Positions 1-7,645 of a DNA stretch of 38,562 bases are shown piece after piece. A model generated the notes under the pieces. It did no database searches. It had not been told where the DNA came from and worked only from the letters and a program-made list of their open reading frames with translations. The stretch is from positions 1 through 38,562 of the forward strand of contig JAFYAT010000072.1 of NCBI GenBank assembly GCA_017540585.1, given 5' to 3'. Every line of letters begins with the position of its first letter. Position 1 is the stretch's first letter. The position numbers and the translations under genes were made by a program. The DNA is from Bacteroidaceae bacterium. GTDB lineage: Bacteria; Bacteroidota; Bacteroidia; Bacteroidales; Bacteroidaceae.

Positions 1-439
1 TGACGACAACGGAAGCTTCTAAAGACCTAAAGACCCACCCTAACCCTCCCTATAGGGATGGAGAGAGAGCCCCCTATCCCCCAAAGGGGGCAGCCATTCG
101 GGCACATACTTCTCCGCAAAAAATCACGAACACAGAGAGCACGAAGGGCACGGAGATGGTAATTTTTTTGAGAACACGAATTACCGTGAATTTGCCATAA
201 ATTGTCATGAATTTTAACACTAAACTTTAGTTAGGCGTAGCCAATTATCATTAATTATGATTTCGACATCGAAATCTATTTGTGATAATTAAATTGTTAA
301 AAAAATATTCATGATTATTCGTGGTCAATTACATGATAATTCATGCAAAAAAAATGGTTTGACAACTCTGTGCTCTCAGTGTCCTCTGTGTTGGATGTCT
401 CTTCCGCGAGAACTTAAAAACTTACAAACTTAAAAACTT
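1..439. other. Gene-free repeat region at window start
   Basis: I see no gene here. The stretch holds a G/C-rich palindromic block (about 40-105) whose core GCCCCCTTTGGGGGAT, read on the other strand, recurs near 13557. A MITE-like inverted-repeat element follows (175-345, listed separately). Last comes a short AACTTAAAAACTTACAAA run (405-440) that matches the tandem repeat upstream of the DUF3160 gene near 29900. The composition is typical of Bacteroidales intergenic repeat DNA. Confidence 0.6.
175..345. repeat. MITE-like inverted-repeat element, copy 1
   Basis: The left end (175-214, starting CACGAATTACCGTGAATTTG) is an imperfect inverted repeat of the right end (306-345, ending TCAATTACATGATAATTCAT). 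The arms are about 40 bases with scattered mismatches around a ~90-base AT-rich centre. Two related elements lie at 15793-16013 and 32577-32682. No transposase is encoded, so it would be non-autonomous. I infer it is mobile only from its structure and copy number. Confidence 0.55.
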
Positions 440-550
440 ATGAAACCAGAAACAAAGTCAAAATGGGACACCATCATCAAGCTTGCCATTGCTATCCTCA
501 GCGCCATAGCTGGTGCTATCGGTGCAAGCGCTTGTAGCGTAATCATTTAA
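440..550 (+). CDS. Smalltalk family mini-protein (36 aa)
   Basis: This short gene encodes 36 residues: a charged start (MKPETKSKWDTIIK) and then one hydrophobic helix rich in Ala, Ile and Gly, ending SACSVII. Length and pattern match the Bacteroidales 'smalltalk' family, whose role is unknown. From general knowledge such genes often sit between an HU-type DNA-binding protein gene and an N-acetylmuramoyl-alanine amidase gene. Neither neighbour is visible here, so this copy looks orphaned, although only 439 upstream bases are in view. The ATG lies inside an AACTTAAAAACTTA-type repeat. A clear hairpin terminator follows 11 bases after the stop, which supports a real transcription unit. Confidence 0.75.
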   Translation: MKPETKSKWDTIIKLAIAILSAIAGAIGASACSVII

Positions 551-560
551 GCGCATAAGC

Positions 561-594
561 AAGGGACATCTGTACAAGTGCAAATGTCCCTTTA
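561..594 (+). terminator. Hairpin terminator after smalltalk gene
   Basis: AAGGGACAT (561-569) pairs perfectly with ATGTCCCTT (584-592), leaving a 14-base loop and a short T run. It lies just after the smalltalk stop codon on the same strand. Confidence 0.7.
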
Positions 595-883
595 ATTTGT
601 GTTGTCTGACATGGTAACGTCTCTTTACTCCTTTTAACTTCTCTTTACTCCACTTTACTACAAGAGAAGTACTTCCAAAATTTGAGTAAAAACAGGGTAT
701 CAGAAAAAGCAACTGTAAGACTGTAAGAACTGTAAGATTATAGTTTTGCTTCTCTCTATAAGGCAGATTTATAATAATATACGATACTGATGGACTTACG
801 CCTCTTATTGCTCCTTCACTTTTAGTAGGTGGGAAAGGTGGAAATTTAGCCACCAAATAGGGGTGGAATTCAAAAAATCTTTG
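595..883. other. Intergenic region, nothing recognised
   Basis: This AT-rich stretch contains short direct repeats (ACTGTAAGA-type words near 713-735) and a small GGTGG/CCACC inverted repeat near 828-866. I found no convincing gene or RNA on either strand. Confidence 0.4.
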
Positions 884-891
884 TAACTTTG
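884..891 (+). promoter_or_regulatory. Minus-7 promoter box of RNA A
   Basis: TAACTTTG is a perfect match to the Bacteroidetes minus-7 consensus TAnnTTTG. It sits just before the first stem of RNA A. No clear TTTG box is seen 19-21 bases upstream, unlike the promoter of RNA B. Confidence 0.55.
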
Positions 892-896
892 TGGCT

Positions 897-1212
897 ACAT
901 TACCGTTGGTCTGTCACATGACAATCTGACTGAGGTAATGTACTACATATTGAAAGGCGTTACTGACGCTTTGTTTTTGTACTTCGAAACTACCACTTTT
1001 GAATTGCATACAAAAACAAATGCAGATGTGACCTCACGGAGGTGTTGTATATACTTATCCGTAAGTGTGCTGCGAGGATTATGTGTCCTCAATGCACACT
1101 TTACGGCTGTCTATATACTTCAACGTGGGTGTTTACTCTGTCTGTTTTTTGCAAGGGCTGTGGTAGGCCTCGAAGTGGAACGGGCAGATGTTAAGCATCC
1201 ACGGCTTTTTTT
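897..1212 (+). ncRNA. Structured RNA candidate A
   Basis: This is a roughly 316-nt structured RNA candidate, related to RNA B at 34422-34769. Visible helices are a 9-bp 5' stem (896-904 with 934-942), a small hairpin around AAAGGCG...CGCTTT (953-972), a perfect 12-bp stem (970-981 with 1009-1020) enclosing the conserved loop ACTTC..GAAACT...ACTTT, and a long hairpin (1047-1118). The long hairpin is built from GTATATA/TATATAC, CCGTAAGTGTGC pairing near 1094-1106, and GAGGA/TCCTC. A terminator-like hairpin (GTGGA 1175-1179, TCCAC 1198-1202) and a T run at 1206-1212 end it. In RNA B the same helices exist with different bases, so pairing rather than sequence is conserved. It is not RNase P RNA, tmRNA or SRP RNA by their conserved cores. 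Function is unknown. Confidence 0.6.
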
Positions 1213-1389
1213 ATGTAGTCATTTACTGATATTTTTTCATTTGTTCGCTTTGGATGTTTATGCGGAAAACACGTGATGGATTTATCTGTCACACGATTAG
1301 AGAAATAAGTAAAATATAAACTAACAGATAAGGAAATATAGTGTCTTTGACATCCTTGATTTGGCTGATTAACCAGAATTAGCACTCTC

Positions 1390-1541
1390 AGAAACACATC
1401 AGTCGGACAAGCAATTGGATGTCTGCGCTCATAAGGGCGTGGACAGTCGGATTATTGTCTGATGTGGGCTTGTGCTAAGCCTTGGTTAAACATACATCCC
1501 TTCCACGCCCCCTTTTCCAAAAAAGAAGAGAGGGCTTTTTT
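1390..1541 (+). ncRNA. Structured RNA-like block C with terminator
   Basis: ACATCA (1396-1401) and GACAA (1406-1410) pair with TTGTC (1455-1459) and TGATGT (1460-1465). They enclose a GTC..CGC/GCG..GAC hairpin. A GGCTT/AAGCC hairpin follows (1467-1481). A G/C-rich, partly mismatched hairpin (1507-1535) then runs into TTTTTT (1536-1541), like an intrinsic terminator. The segment after the long hairpin (GTGGGCTTGTGC) resembles the same place in RNA B (GTGGGCTTCTGC), so C may be a shortened relative of A and B. The T run touches the ATG of a broken methyltransferase gene, which suggests a leader or attenuator. I saw no convincing promoter. Confidence 0.35.
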
Positions 1542-1676
1542 ATGTCAAAGAAGTTTACGTTCATAGATTTGTTTGCTGGAGTTAATGTTTTTGTAGAAAA
1601 ACTCCAGTTGGTTTACCATAACGTTATATATCAAAAAAAACTTTTGATATATAACGTTTTAGTGTTCTGCAAATAG
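1542..1676 (+). pseudogene. Remnant of a C5-cytosine methyltransferase start
   Basis: The reading frame begins MSKKFTFIDLFAG, the typical amino terminus and AdoMet-binding motif I (FxDLFAGxGG) of DNA C5-cytosine methyltransferases. It breaks immediately afterwards: the expected GIGGF is replaced by GVNVF, and the frame ends after 44 codons in unrelated AT-rich sequence. At DNA level it differs clearly from motif I of the intact methyltransferase at 2113-2150, so it looks like the remains of a different paralogue rather than a recent copy. It might instead be a small expressed peptide, but nothing supports that. Confidence 0.55.
1620..1658. repeat. Perfect 17-bp inverted repeat
   Basis: AACGTTATATATCAAAA (1620-1636) is followed by a 5-base loop and then its exact reverse complement (1642-1658). 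It lies at the end of the methyltransferase remnant, about 80 bases before the intact methyltransferase gene. It could be a bidirectional terminator (A and T runs flank the loop), a regulator-binding palindrome or a scar of an inserted element. Confidence 0.65.
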
Positions 1677-1737
1677 AGTTCTTTGTCTTGTAAGTTTTAG
1701 AAAAACAGGCTTTTTGTTTGTTGACTAAATTATTGAG

Positions 1738-3192
1738 ATGTTACATCAAGCCAAAACATATCTTCATACAATTTGGGGAGAAAATCCCAAACAGATTCGT
1801 GGATTAAACTATACTCTTGAACAACAAGAGGCAATTATTTATAGCCATTTGATACTTATGAACCATGGCTTTGGAGACCCTCATCCTTTTTGGAGTCTTG
1901 GTGAAAGACTTCTTGGTCTGTGGGTGGATAGTTTGATTGACGCACATTGTGAATTGACATCAATAGGTGAAGTTGCCTATATTGAGAATTTGCATGCATA
2001 TTATCGAGAAGAAGCGGATAGACTATTTTCTAATGGGAAAAGGACAAATATATTACGTCGTTTATTGCAACCATTGGGCGAAAAACATTTTAACCAATTA
2101 GTAAATGGTCATTTTGATTTTATCGACCTGTTTGCTGGTATTGGTGGCTTCCATCAAGCTATGCATTCTGTAGGTGGACATTGTGTGTTTGCAAGTGAGT
2201 GGGATAAATATGCAAGAATATCCTATGAGGCAAATTATAAAGATATTGCACCTAATCTTTTTGAGAATGATTATAGATATTTTAATTGTGATATAAATGA
2301 TGTAAGGCCTGAGGATATTCCTAATTTCGATGTTTGCTGTGGTGGTTTCCCTTGCCAAGCTTTTTCTATTGCTGGACTTAAACGGGGATTTGAAGATACA
2401 AGAGGAACTCTTTTCTTTAATATTGCAAATATCGTTAGATACAAGAAAGAACATGGGCATGCGCCTAAAGTTCTATTGCTGGAAAATGTTAAAGGTCTAA
2501 AGAGTCATGATAAAGGAAATACCTTAAGAGTAATTCTTGCAACGTTGGATGAATTGCGCTATGGTTATTGTGTTGAGGTTCTTAATGCAAAATATTTTGG
2601 AGTCCCTCAAAATAGGGAACGTTTATTTATTGTAGCTTGGGATTTAGACCAGATACCTGATGGGGATTTCAGATTCCCTTATGGTATTGACGAAGAGGGT
2701 AATGTTATTTATGAGAAAGAGCGTGTCGCGACAGATGCAAAAGAAACTCATATCTGTGACATTTTTGAGCCAAGGGCGACAATTGATGCAAGTTATACTA
2801 TAAGTGATAGAATGTGGATAGGCCACCAAGAGCGTAAACGCAGAAATAAAGAGAATGGAAAAGGTTTTGGATATTCTCTATTTCCTCCGGACGCAGCTTA
2901 TAGTAGTACAATTTCTGCTCGTTATTGGAAAGATGGTAGTGAAATCCTGATAGACCAGTCTTCTATGGGATTAAATCCTCGTAAATTGACTCCTACGGAA
3001 GCTGGTAGATTGCAAGGTTACAACATACAAGGTAATGGCTGGGAAAAAATGTGCACGGGGCTGACTACTCATGAACAGATGCCATTTAATATAGTCGTGT
3101 CAAAAAAAGAAGCATATCATCAATTTGGTAATAGTGTGGCAGTACCCGTTATAAAAAGACTTGCTGCTGAAATCGTAAAACAATTAATGTGA
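1738..3192 (+). CDS. DNA (cytosine-5-)-methyltransferase of LlaJI-like R-M system
   Basis: This 484-residue enzyme transfers a methyl group from AdoMet to C5 of cytosine in its recognition site and so protects host DNA from the adjoining nuclease. All core motifs are visible: motif I DFIDLFAGIGGF (about 127-138), motif IV GGFPCQAFS with catalytic Cys206, motif VI ENVKG (249-253), motif VIII QNRERLFIV (291-299), motif IX RKLTPTEAGRLQGY (about 415-428) and motif X QFGNSVAVP (462-470). The target-recognition region lies between VIII and IX. The first ~125 residues precede motif I and form a helical extension that simple HhaI-type enzymes lack. The ATG at 1738 is the first in frame. The gene is one base from the next gene and clearly in an operon. 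It is AT-rich relative to the metabolic genes downstream. Confidence 0.93.
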   Translation: MLHQAKTYLHTIWGENPKQIRGLNYTLEQQEAIIYSHLILMNHGFGDPHPFWSLGERLLGLWVDSLIDAHCELTSIGEVAYIENLHAYYREEADRLFSNGKRTNILRRLLQPLGEKHFNQLVNGHFDFIDLFAGIGGFHQAMHSVGGHCVFASEWDKYARISYEANYKDIAPNLFENDYRYFNCDINDVRPEDIPNFDVCCGGFPCQAFSIAGLKRGFEDTRGTLFFNIANIVRYKKEHGHAPKVLLLENVKGLKSHDKGNTLRVILATLDELRYGYCVEVLNAKYFGVPQNRERLFIVAWDLDQIPDGDFRFPYGIDEEGNVIYEKERVATDAKETHICDIFEPRATIDASYTISDRMWIGHQERKRRNKENGKGFGYSLFPPDAAYSSTISARYWKDGSEILIDQSSMGLNPRKLTPTEAGRLQGYNIQGNGWEKMCTGLTTHEQMPFNIVVSKKEAYHQFGNSVAVPVIKRLAAEIVKQLM

Positions 3193-3193
3193 T

Positions 3194-5248
3194 ATGGAAG
3201 AATTAAAGGATTTGGAGGAAATGCGTAATACTGCATCTCGCAGATTGGATACGTATAATAAAGGAAAAGATTTTGTTTTGCCTGAAATATTTAAGGCAAA
3301 CGTGAAAGATATTGGTGGTAGCCAAACTACATATAACGATTATTCTGTAATAGTAAAAACTAGTGGTGGATTAAATATTTATCTGCCAAATCAGTGGTTA
3401 TATATAGCTTCATATTTTACAGATTTTTATAATGAATTGATTCGTTATAGAAAGGTAGCTCTTAGTGTGTTTTCACCAGATAAACTTAAGGAACTAAAAG
3501 ATAATGAGCTTTCTGCTGAAGATAAAGAATCTATAGAAAAATTGGATTTGTCTGAGCAGTCTAAGACATATCTTATTGTTTTTATAACAGATTATTCTTG
3601 GTGGTCTGGTGGTAAAACTGTTGATAGACAGGATTTCTTTAATTCTCCAATTTTAAATAGTTCAAAGTTGGTAAATGTGTCTCAAACATATGTTGCAGAT
3701 TTATGTGCATTTCTTGCAGATAAACCTGAACTTGTTGAGGCTATTATTGAAAGTGCAGAAGCGGCACAAAAAGAAAATATTCTGCCTCAAACAGATTTTC
3801 CTCTCCAACAGATATACTATGGTGCTCCTGGTACAGGTAAATCGCATGTGGTAAAGGCTATGACGGAGGGGAAAAAGGTTATCCGTACCACCTTCCATCC
3901 TGATAGCGATTACTCTACATTTGTGGGTGCATACAAGCCAACTACAGGGCTTCTGCCTATATGTAATGAATTGGGACAACCTATCAAGATTGGCGAGAAT
4001 GTTTTGCATAAGGAACAGATTGCATACGAGTTCGTGCCACAGGCTTTCTTGCAGGCATACGTTAAGGCTTGGGAGTTCTATGCAGAGGCTTCAGAGGATG
4101 AAGAACCAAAGGCGCAGTTCCTCGTGATAGAGGAAATAAACCGTGGTAACTGTGCTCAGATATTCGGAGACCTTTTCCAGTTGCTTGACCGTAATGCGGC
4201 AGGGTTCTCTGACTATCCGATAAATGCTGATAAGGATATGGAGAAACAGCTTGCTAAGATGTTCAACGGAATGCCCCCAATACCTATGGCAGACAGCATA
4301 AATGCCCTGTATGGCAAGGATGTGGTAAGTGATGTCGTTTCGGGTAAGATTCTTTTGCTTCCAAATAATCTCTATATATGGGCAACCATGAATACGAGCG
4401 ACCAATCGCTTTTCCCTATCGACTCTGCCTTTAAGCGTCGTTGGGATTGGCAGTATATGCCTATTTCTGATGCAAAGAAGGGTTGGCAGATAGAAGCGAA
4501 TGGAAAGCGTTATGATTGGTGGCAATTCCTCCAGAAGATAAACGACAAGATAGAGGCGGCTACATACTCGGAGGACAAGAAACTTGGCTATTTCTTCTGT
4601 AAGGCTAAGGATGGTATTATTGATGCAGAAACCTTTGTCGGCAAGGTGTTGTTCTATCTCTGGAATGATGTATTCAAGGACAATAGTTTTGATGACGACA
4701 AGACGTTGTTTACGGATGAAGATGGTACTCCTCTTTCTTATCATAAGTTCTATACCGTTGATGACAATGGTAACGCAAAGATAGCAGAAGACAAGGTTGT
4801 GCTGTTGCTTAAAAACCTTGGTTTGTTGCCTGTGGAAGAGAGTGAGATAGAAGATACTGAAGAGGAAGAAGATGAAGATGGAAACACTCTTTCTTCTGGA
4901 AAACGTAACTATGATAAATTCTCTGTTAATGGTAATGGTAGTTATGGAAAGAACCTTCTGGCATCTGAATGTATGAAAGAGTATATCAGACTTAATCCAG
5001 AAATGCCAGTTAATGAGGTTTATGCTAATTGGCAAAAACTTGGAAACATAGTTCCGCATTTTGTGGAAACAAAAGAAGTCTATGAGGCACGAACAGATAT
5101 AAATAAACGAACAGTAGAGATTCCTTGTGGAGATTCCGTGATTTATGTTGAGAAAAACGGATATGGAAATAATGGAGCGGTTGAAGCTTTAATTAGTGCC
5201 GTTAACAAACAAGATTGGGGTATAATACTTGCAAGGATTGAAGGATGA
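3194..5248 (+). CDS. McrB-like AAA+ GTPase of restriction system
   Basis: This 684-residue protein is the probable NTP-driven motor and DNA-recognition subunit of the restriction complex. An N-terminal region (about 1-200) is probably the DNA-binding part. It is followed by an AAA+ domain with Walker A GAPGTGKS (210-217), the McrB-type Walker B IEEINRGN (312-319), sensor-I MNTSDQSL (about 399-406) and an FKRRWDW arginine segment. A very acidic stretch (EEEEDED) lies near residue 555. In McrBC this GTPase activates a separate nuclease subunit, and the next gene fits that role, overlapping by 4 bases (ATGA). Composition is mosaic: the part before ~3820 and the part after ~4860 are more AT-rich than the AAA+ core, which suggests exchange of the flanking domains. 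Confidence 0.88.
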   Translation: MEELKDLEEMRNTASRRLDTYNKGKDFVLPEIFKANVKDIGGSQTTYNDYSVIVKTSGGLNIYLPNQWLYIASYFTDFYNELIRYRKVALSVFSPDKLKELKDNELSAEDKESIEKLDLSEQSKTYLIVFITDYSWWSGGKTVDRQDFFNSPILNSSKLVNVSQTYVADLCAFLADKPELVEAIIESAEAAQKENILPQTDFPLQQIYYGAPGTGKSHVVKAMTEGKKVIRTTFHPDSDYSTFVGAYKPTTGLLPICNELGQPIKIGENVLHKEQIAYEFVPQAFLQAYVKAWEFYAEASEDEEPKAQFLVIEEINRGNCAQIFGDLFQLLDRNAAGFSDYPINADKDMEKQLAKMFNGMPPIPMADSINALYGKDVVSDVVSGKILLLPNNLYIWATMNTSDQSLFPIDSAFKRRWDWQYMPISDAKKGWQIEANGKRYDWWQFLQKINDKIEAATYSEDKKLGYFFCKAKDGIIDAETFVGKVLFYLWNDVFKDNSFDDDKTLFTDEDGTPLSYHKFYTVDDNGNAKIAEDKVVLLLKNLGLLPVEESEIEDTEEEEDEDGNTLSSGKRNYDKFSVNGNGSYGKNLLASECMKEYIRLNPEMPVNEVYANWQKLGNIVPHFVETKEVYEARTDINKRTVEIPCGDSVIYVEKNGYGNNGAVEALISAVNKQDWGIILARIEG

Positions 5249-7587
5249 GAATTGTCTTTGAACAGCATCAATATGACGAGTCAGATATAAAGAATGACTT
5301 GGCAGACATCTTTGAGTTGCAGGATGTAAACAAGAAGGTCAGCATTAGCTATGTTGGCTACTTTTACAGCCCGAAACTCAAGGATTGCGTGTTCATATTG
5401 CCAAAGGTTCTGCTCAAGGATAAGGACGGAAGGGAGGTTATTGCTGATGTTCCTCAATATGTGGACAAGGATGGCAATAGTCGTGACGTTACGCCTGAAG
5501 ATATAATCTCACAGGAGGGGCAAAAGAAGTTCCTCAAAGGTGAGTACCAAAAGTTCATATATGAGTTTGCCGTATGGATTTATCGCTCCTTGGACGTGTA
5601 TAGGAGGCTGAATCCAAATACGACAGCCATATATTACCGCCAGTTGCCACAAGAGGGCAGGGGTAGGCGACATCATGCCCAAACGTATCTTGACATCATC
5701 CTCTCATTGATTAGGTTCAACCAGGAAAACAGAAACTTCTTCACATTCACGATAAAGAACCTTCATCGTGGACTTAACAAGATAAACTGGAACAGGACTA
5801 TAAGTCGTTCGCAGATGTTCCTGCAGGATGACTCTCCCATCTATATTAAGCCTGTGAACAAGAAGAAGGTAATAAACATGGACGAGGAACTGTTTATTAT
5901 TTTCTTCAGCATCCTCAAATTCCTTAATGACAGCTATGGATTCAAGACTCCAATAAACTGTATGTACGAGTTGATTACGGGCAGTAAGTTTGAGGCGTAC
6001 CGTAAGGGGCTTGGCAAGGTTAGGCTTCGCCAGATAAAGTACAAGTATTTCTCCGACAAGATGCTGGAACTATGGAATTTGTGCTATGTCTTCTTTGATG
6101 CTTCGAAAGAGATGGCTATACATACGGAACAGAAGGAGTATCTGTTGGCAAAGAACTACGAGCATGTGTTTGAGGCGATGATTGACGAGCTTATTGGCGA
6201 CAGGAACATTCCGAGGGGTCTCAAGGAGCAGGATGACGGAAAGCGTGTTGACCACATGTACACATACGATGCCCTTACTTCGAGCAATGATGACGACGAC
6301 CAGATATACTACATTGGCGACTCAAAGTATTACAAGAGTGGTCATAAGCTGGGACGTGAGTCAATATATAAGCAATACACGTATGCAAGGAACGTGATAC
6401 AATGGAACATAGACCTGTTTGTGAACGGCAAGAGTAGCAGCTGGGTGGACGAGACTGACTATGAGGCTGACCAAAAGGACTATGGCAAGATACGTCTTCG
6501 TGATGATGCTAAAGACCCATTGACGGAGGGATATAATGTGATTCCTAACTTCTTCCTGTCTGCATACGTCAATGCGAACCGTGAGTATGTGGAGGATTGT
6601 AATATCCGTATCCATGAGAATAACGGACAGCATGCCACATACATTTCGTACCAATGGGAAAACAGGCTCTTTGACCGTGACACGTTGATTCTCTCGCATT
6701 ATGACGTGAACTTCCTATATGTCATTTACCTTTATTCGCGCAACAAGAGCAACGAGAAGGCTATGTGGAGGGAGAAGGTGCGCAAGATGTTCCGTGACGA
6801 GATAAGGAAGGTTCTGGCAGATAGGTTCGACTTCTATGCCATGAAGAGCCTTGGCAATCCTATTGCAGGTGAGCAGTTTGTGAAGGAGCATTTCAAGGAG
6901 CTACAGGGTAAGCTGTACCGTCCTTATGGTGACAAGAACCTGTATGCCTTGGCTCTTGAAAAGAAGGATGGAGTGGATAATGCTTCGTCTGACTTGTACC
7001 AGATGCTTGGCGATTATTTTGTCATAAGCAAGGTTGACCTCGGCTATAATCCTAATGATGACTTGACGAATGAGGTTGTCAAGTATCAGCAGGAGCATCC
7101 ATATCAATCCATACCTACCGACTGGTTGCCAGAATATCATATTGAGAGGTTCAAGTCTGATTATGTCGTGGTCGGAATGTATCATGACCAAGAACATTGG
7201 GACTGGATAACGGGCAAGAACGACAGGGGCTCGTTGATATATAACGTGCGACTGGACAAGAGCCGTAAGGGTGCGCAGACAAGGAGTCAGTTACGCCAGA
7301 TGAAGGCTAAGTTTGCCATTCTTTATGAGGAGGGTAAGGATGTCAATGCGTATCATGTGTTCCGAATACATGATACTGCCGTCATGTCGGAGGAGCGAAT
7401 GACAAGGGCGATGTACCCTCAGAATCATGGAGGACCGAAGGGTGATTACTTCATCTACCGTTTTGATGATGAAGTGACGATAGGTCGCTATGACATTAAC
7501 AAGTTGATTGCATCAAGGGAGAATCATGTGAATGGCGCACCAATATACCTAACCTGTGAGGAGTTGATGGAGTTTCGAGTTCAATGA
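5245..7587 (+). CDS. LlaJI-family PD-(D/E)xK restriction endonuclease
   Basis: This 780-residue protein is the probable nuclease subunit working with the McrB-like GTPase. The N-terminal part (SYVGYFYSPKLKDCVFILP) and overall layout resemble the LlaJI restriction endonuclease family. The likely nuclease core is IGDSKYY with Asp359 and Lys361, preceded by an Asp-rich run. The ~400 residues after it are not assigned. A segment near residues 640-760 (GMYHDQEHWDW, KGDYFIYRFDDE) could be a recognition or regulatory domain, but I cannot name it. The ATG overlaps the previous stop, so the two are translationally coupled. LlaJI in Lactococcus likewise pairs methyltransferases with McrB-like and nuclease proteins. 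The target site cannot be read from sequence. Confidence 0.8.
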   Translation: MRIVFEQHQYDESDIKNDLADIFELQDVNKKVSISYVGYFYSPKLKDCVFILPKVLLKDKDGREVIADVPQYVDKDGNSRDVTPEDIISQEGQKKFLKGEYQKFIYEFAVWIYRSLDVYRRLNPNTTAIYYRQLPQEGRGRRHHAQTYLDIILSLIRFNQENRNFFTFTIKNLHRGLNKINWNRTISRSQMFLQDDSPIYIKPVNKKKVINMDEELFIIFFSILKFLNDSYGFKTPINCMYELITGSKFEAYRKGLGKVRLRQIKYKYFSDKMLELWNLCYVFFDASKEMAIHTEQKEYLLAKNYEHVFEAMIDELIGDRNIPRGLKEQDDGKRVDHMYTYDALTSSNDDDDQIYYIGDSKYYKSGHKLGRESIYKQYTYARNVIQWNIDLFVNGKSSSWVDETDYEADQKDYGKIRLRDDAKDPLTEGYNVIPNFFLSAYVNANREYVEDCNIRIHENNGQHATYISYQWENRLFDRDTLILSHYDVNFLYVIYLYSRNKSNEKAMWREKVRKMFRDEIRKVLADRFDFYAMKSLGNPIAGEQFVKEHFKELQGKLYRPYGDKNLYALALEKKDGVDNASSDLYQMLGDYFVISKVDLGYNPNDDLTNEVVKYQQEHPYQSIPTDWLPEYHIERFKSDYVVVGMYHDQEHWDWITGKNDRGSLIYNVRLDKSRKGAQTRSQLRQMKAKFAILYEEGKDVNAYHVFRIHDTAVMSEERMTRAMYPQNHGGPKGDYFIYRFDDEVTIGRYDINKLIASRENHVNGAPIYLTCEELMEFRVQ

Positions 7588-7645
7588 TAAATGGCTGGTT
7601 CACGGAGGTCTTTATGGGAACGAAAGGTAAAAAGACAGGGGGGAA

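Noticed and set aside
458-856. 132-codon open frame on the minus strand
   Set aside because: It covers the smalltalk gene and its terminator in antisense and shows no domain.
897-1212. RNase P RNA, tmRNA, SRP RNA or a retron RNA
   Set aside because: The conserved cores of the first three are not present, there are two diverged copies, and no reverse transcriptase gene lies nearby.
938-1276. 112-codon open frame on the plus strand
   Set aside because: It lies across RNA A and its terminator. The protein has no family features, and the helices with compensatory changes explain the sequence better.
4091-5059. 322-codon open frame on the minus strand inside the McrB-like gene
   Set aside because: It is antisense to a gene with clear AAA+ motifs, and its translation is biased and has no recognisable domain.
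3194-7587. Classical McrBC modification-dependent system
   Set aside because: McrBC cuts methylated DNA and has no cognate methyltransferase. Here a methyltransferase is fused into the same operon and the nuclease resembles LlaJI, so a modification-blocked system is more likely.
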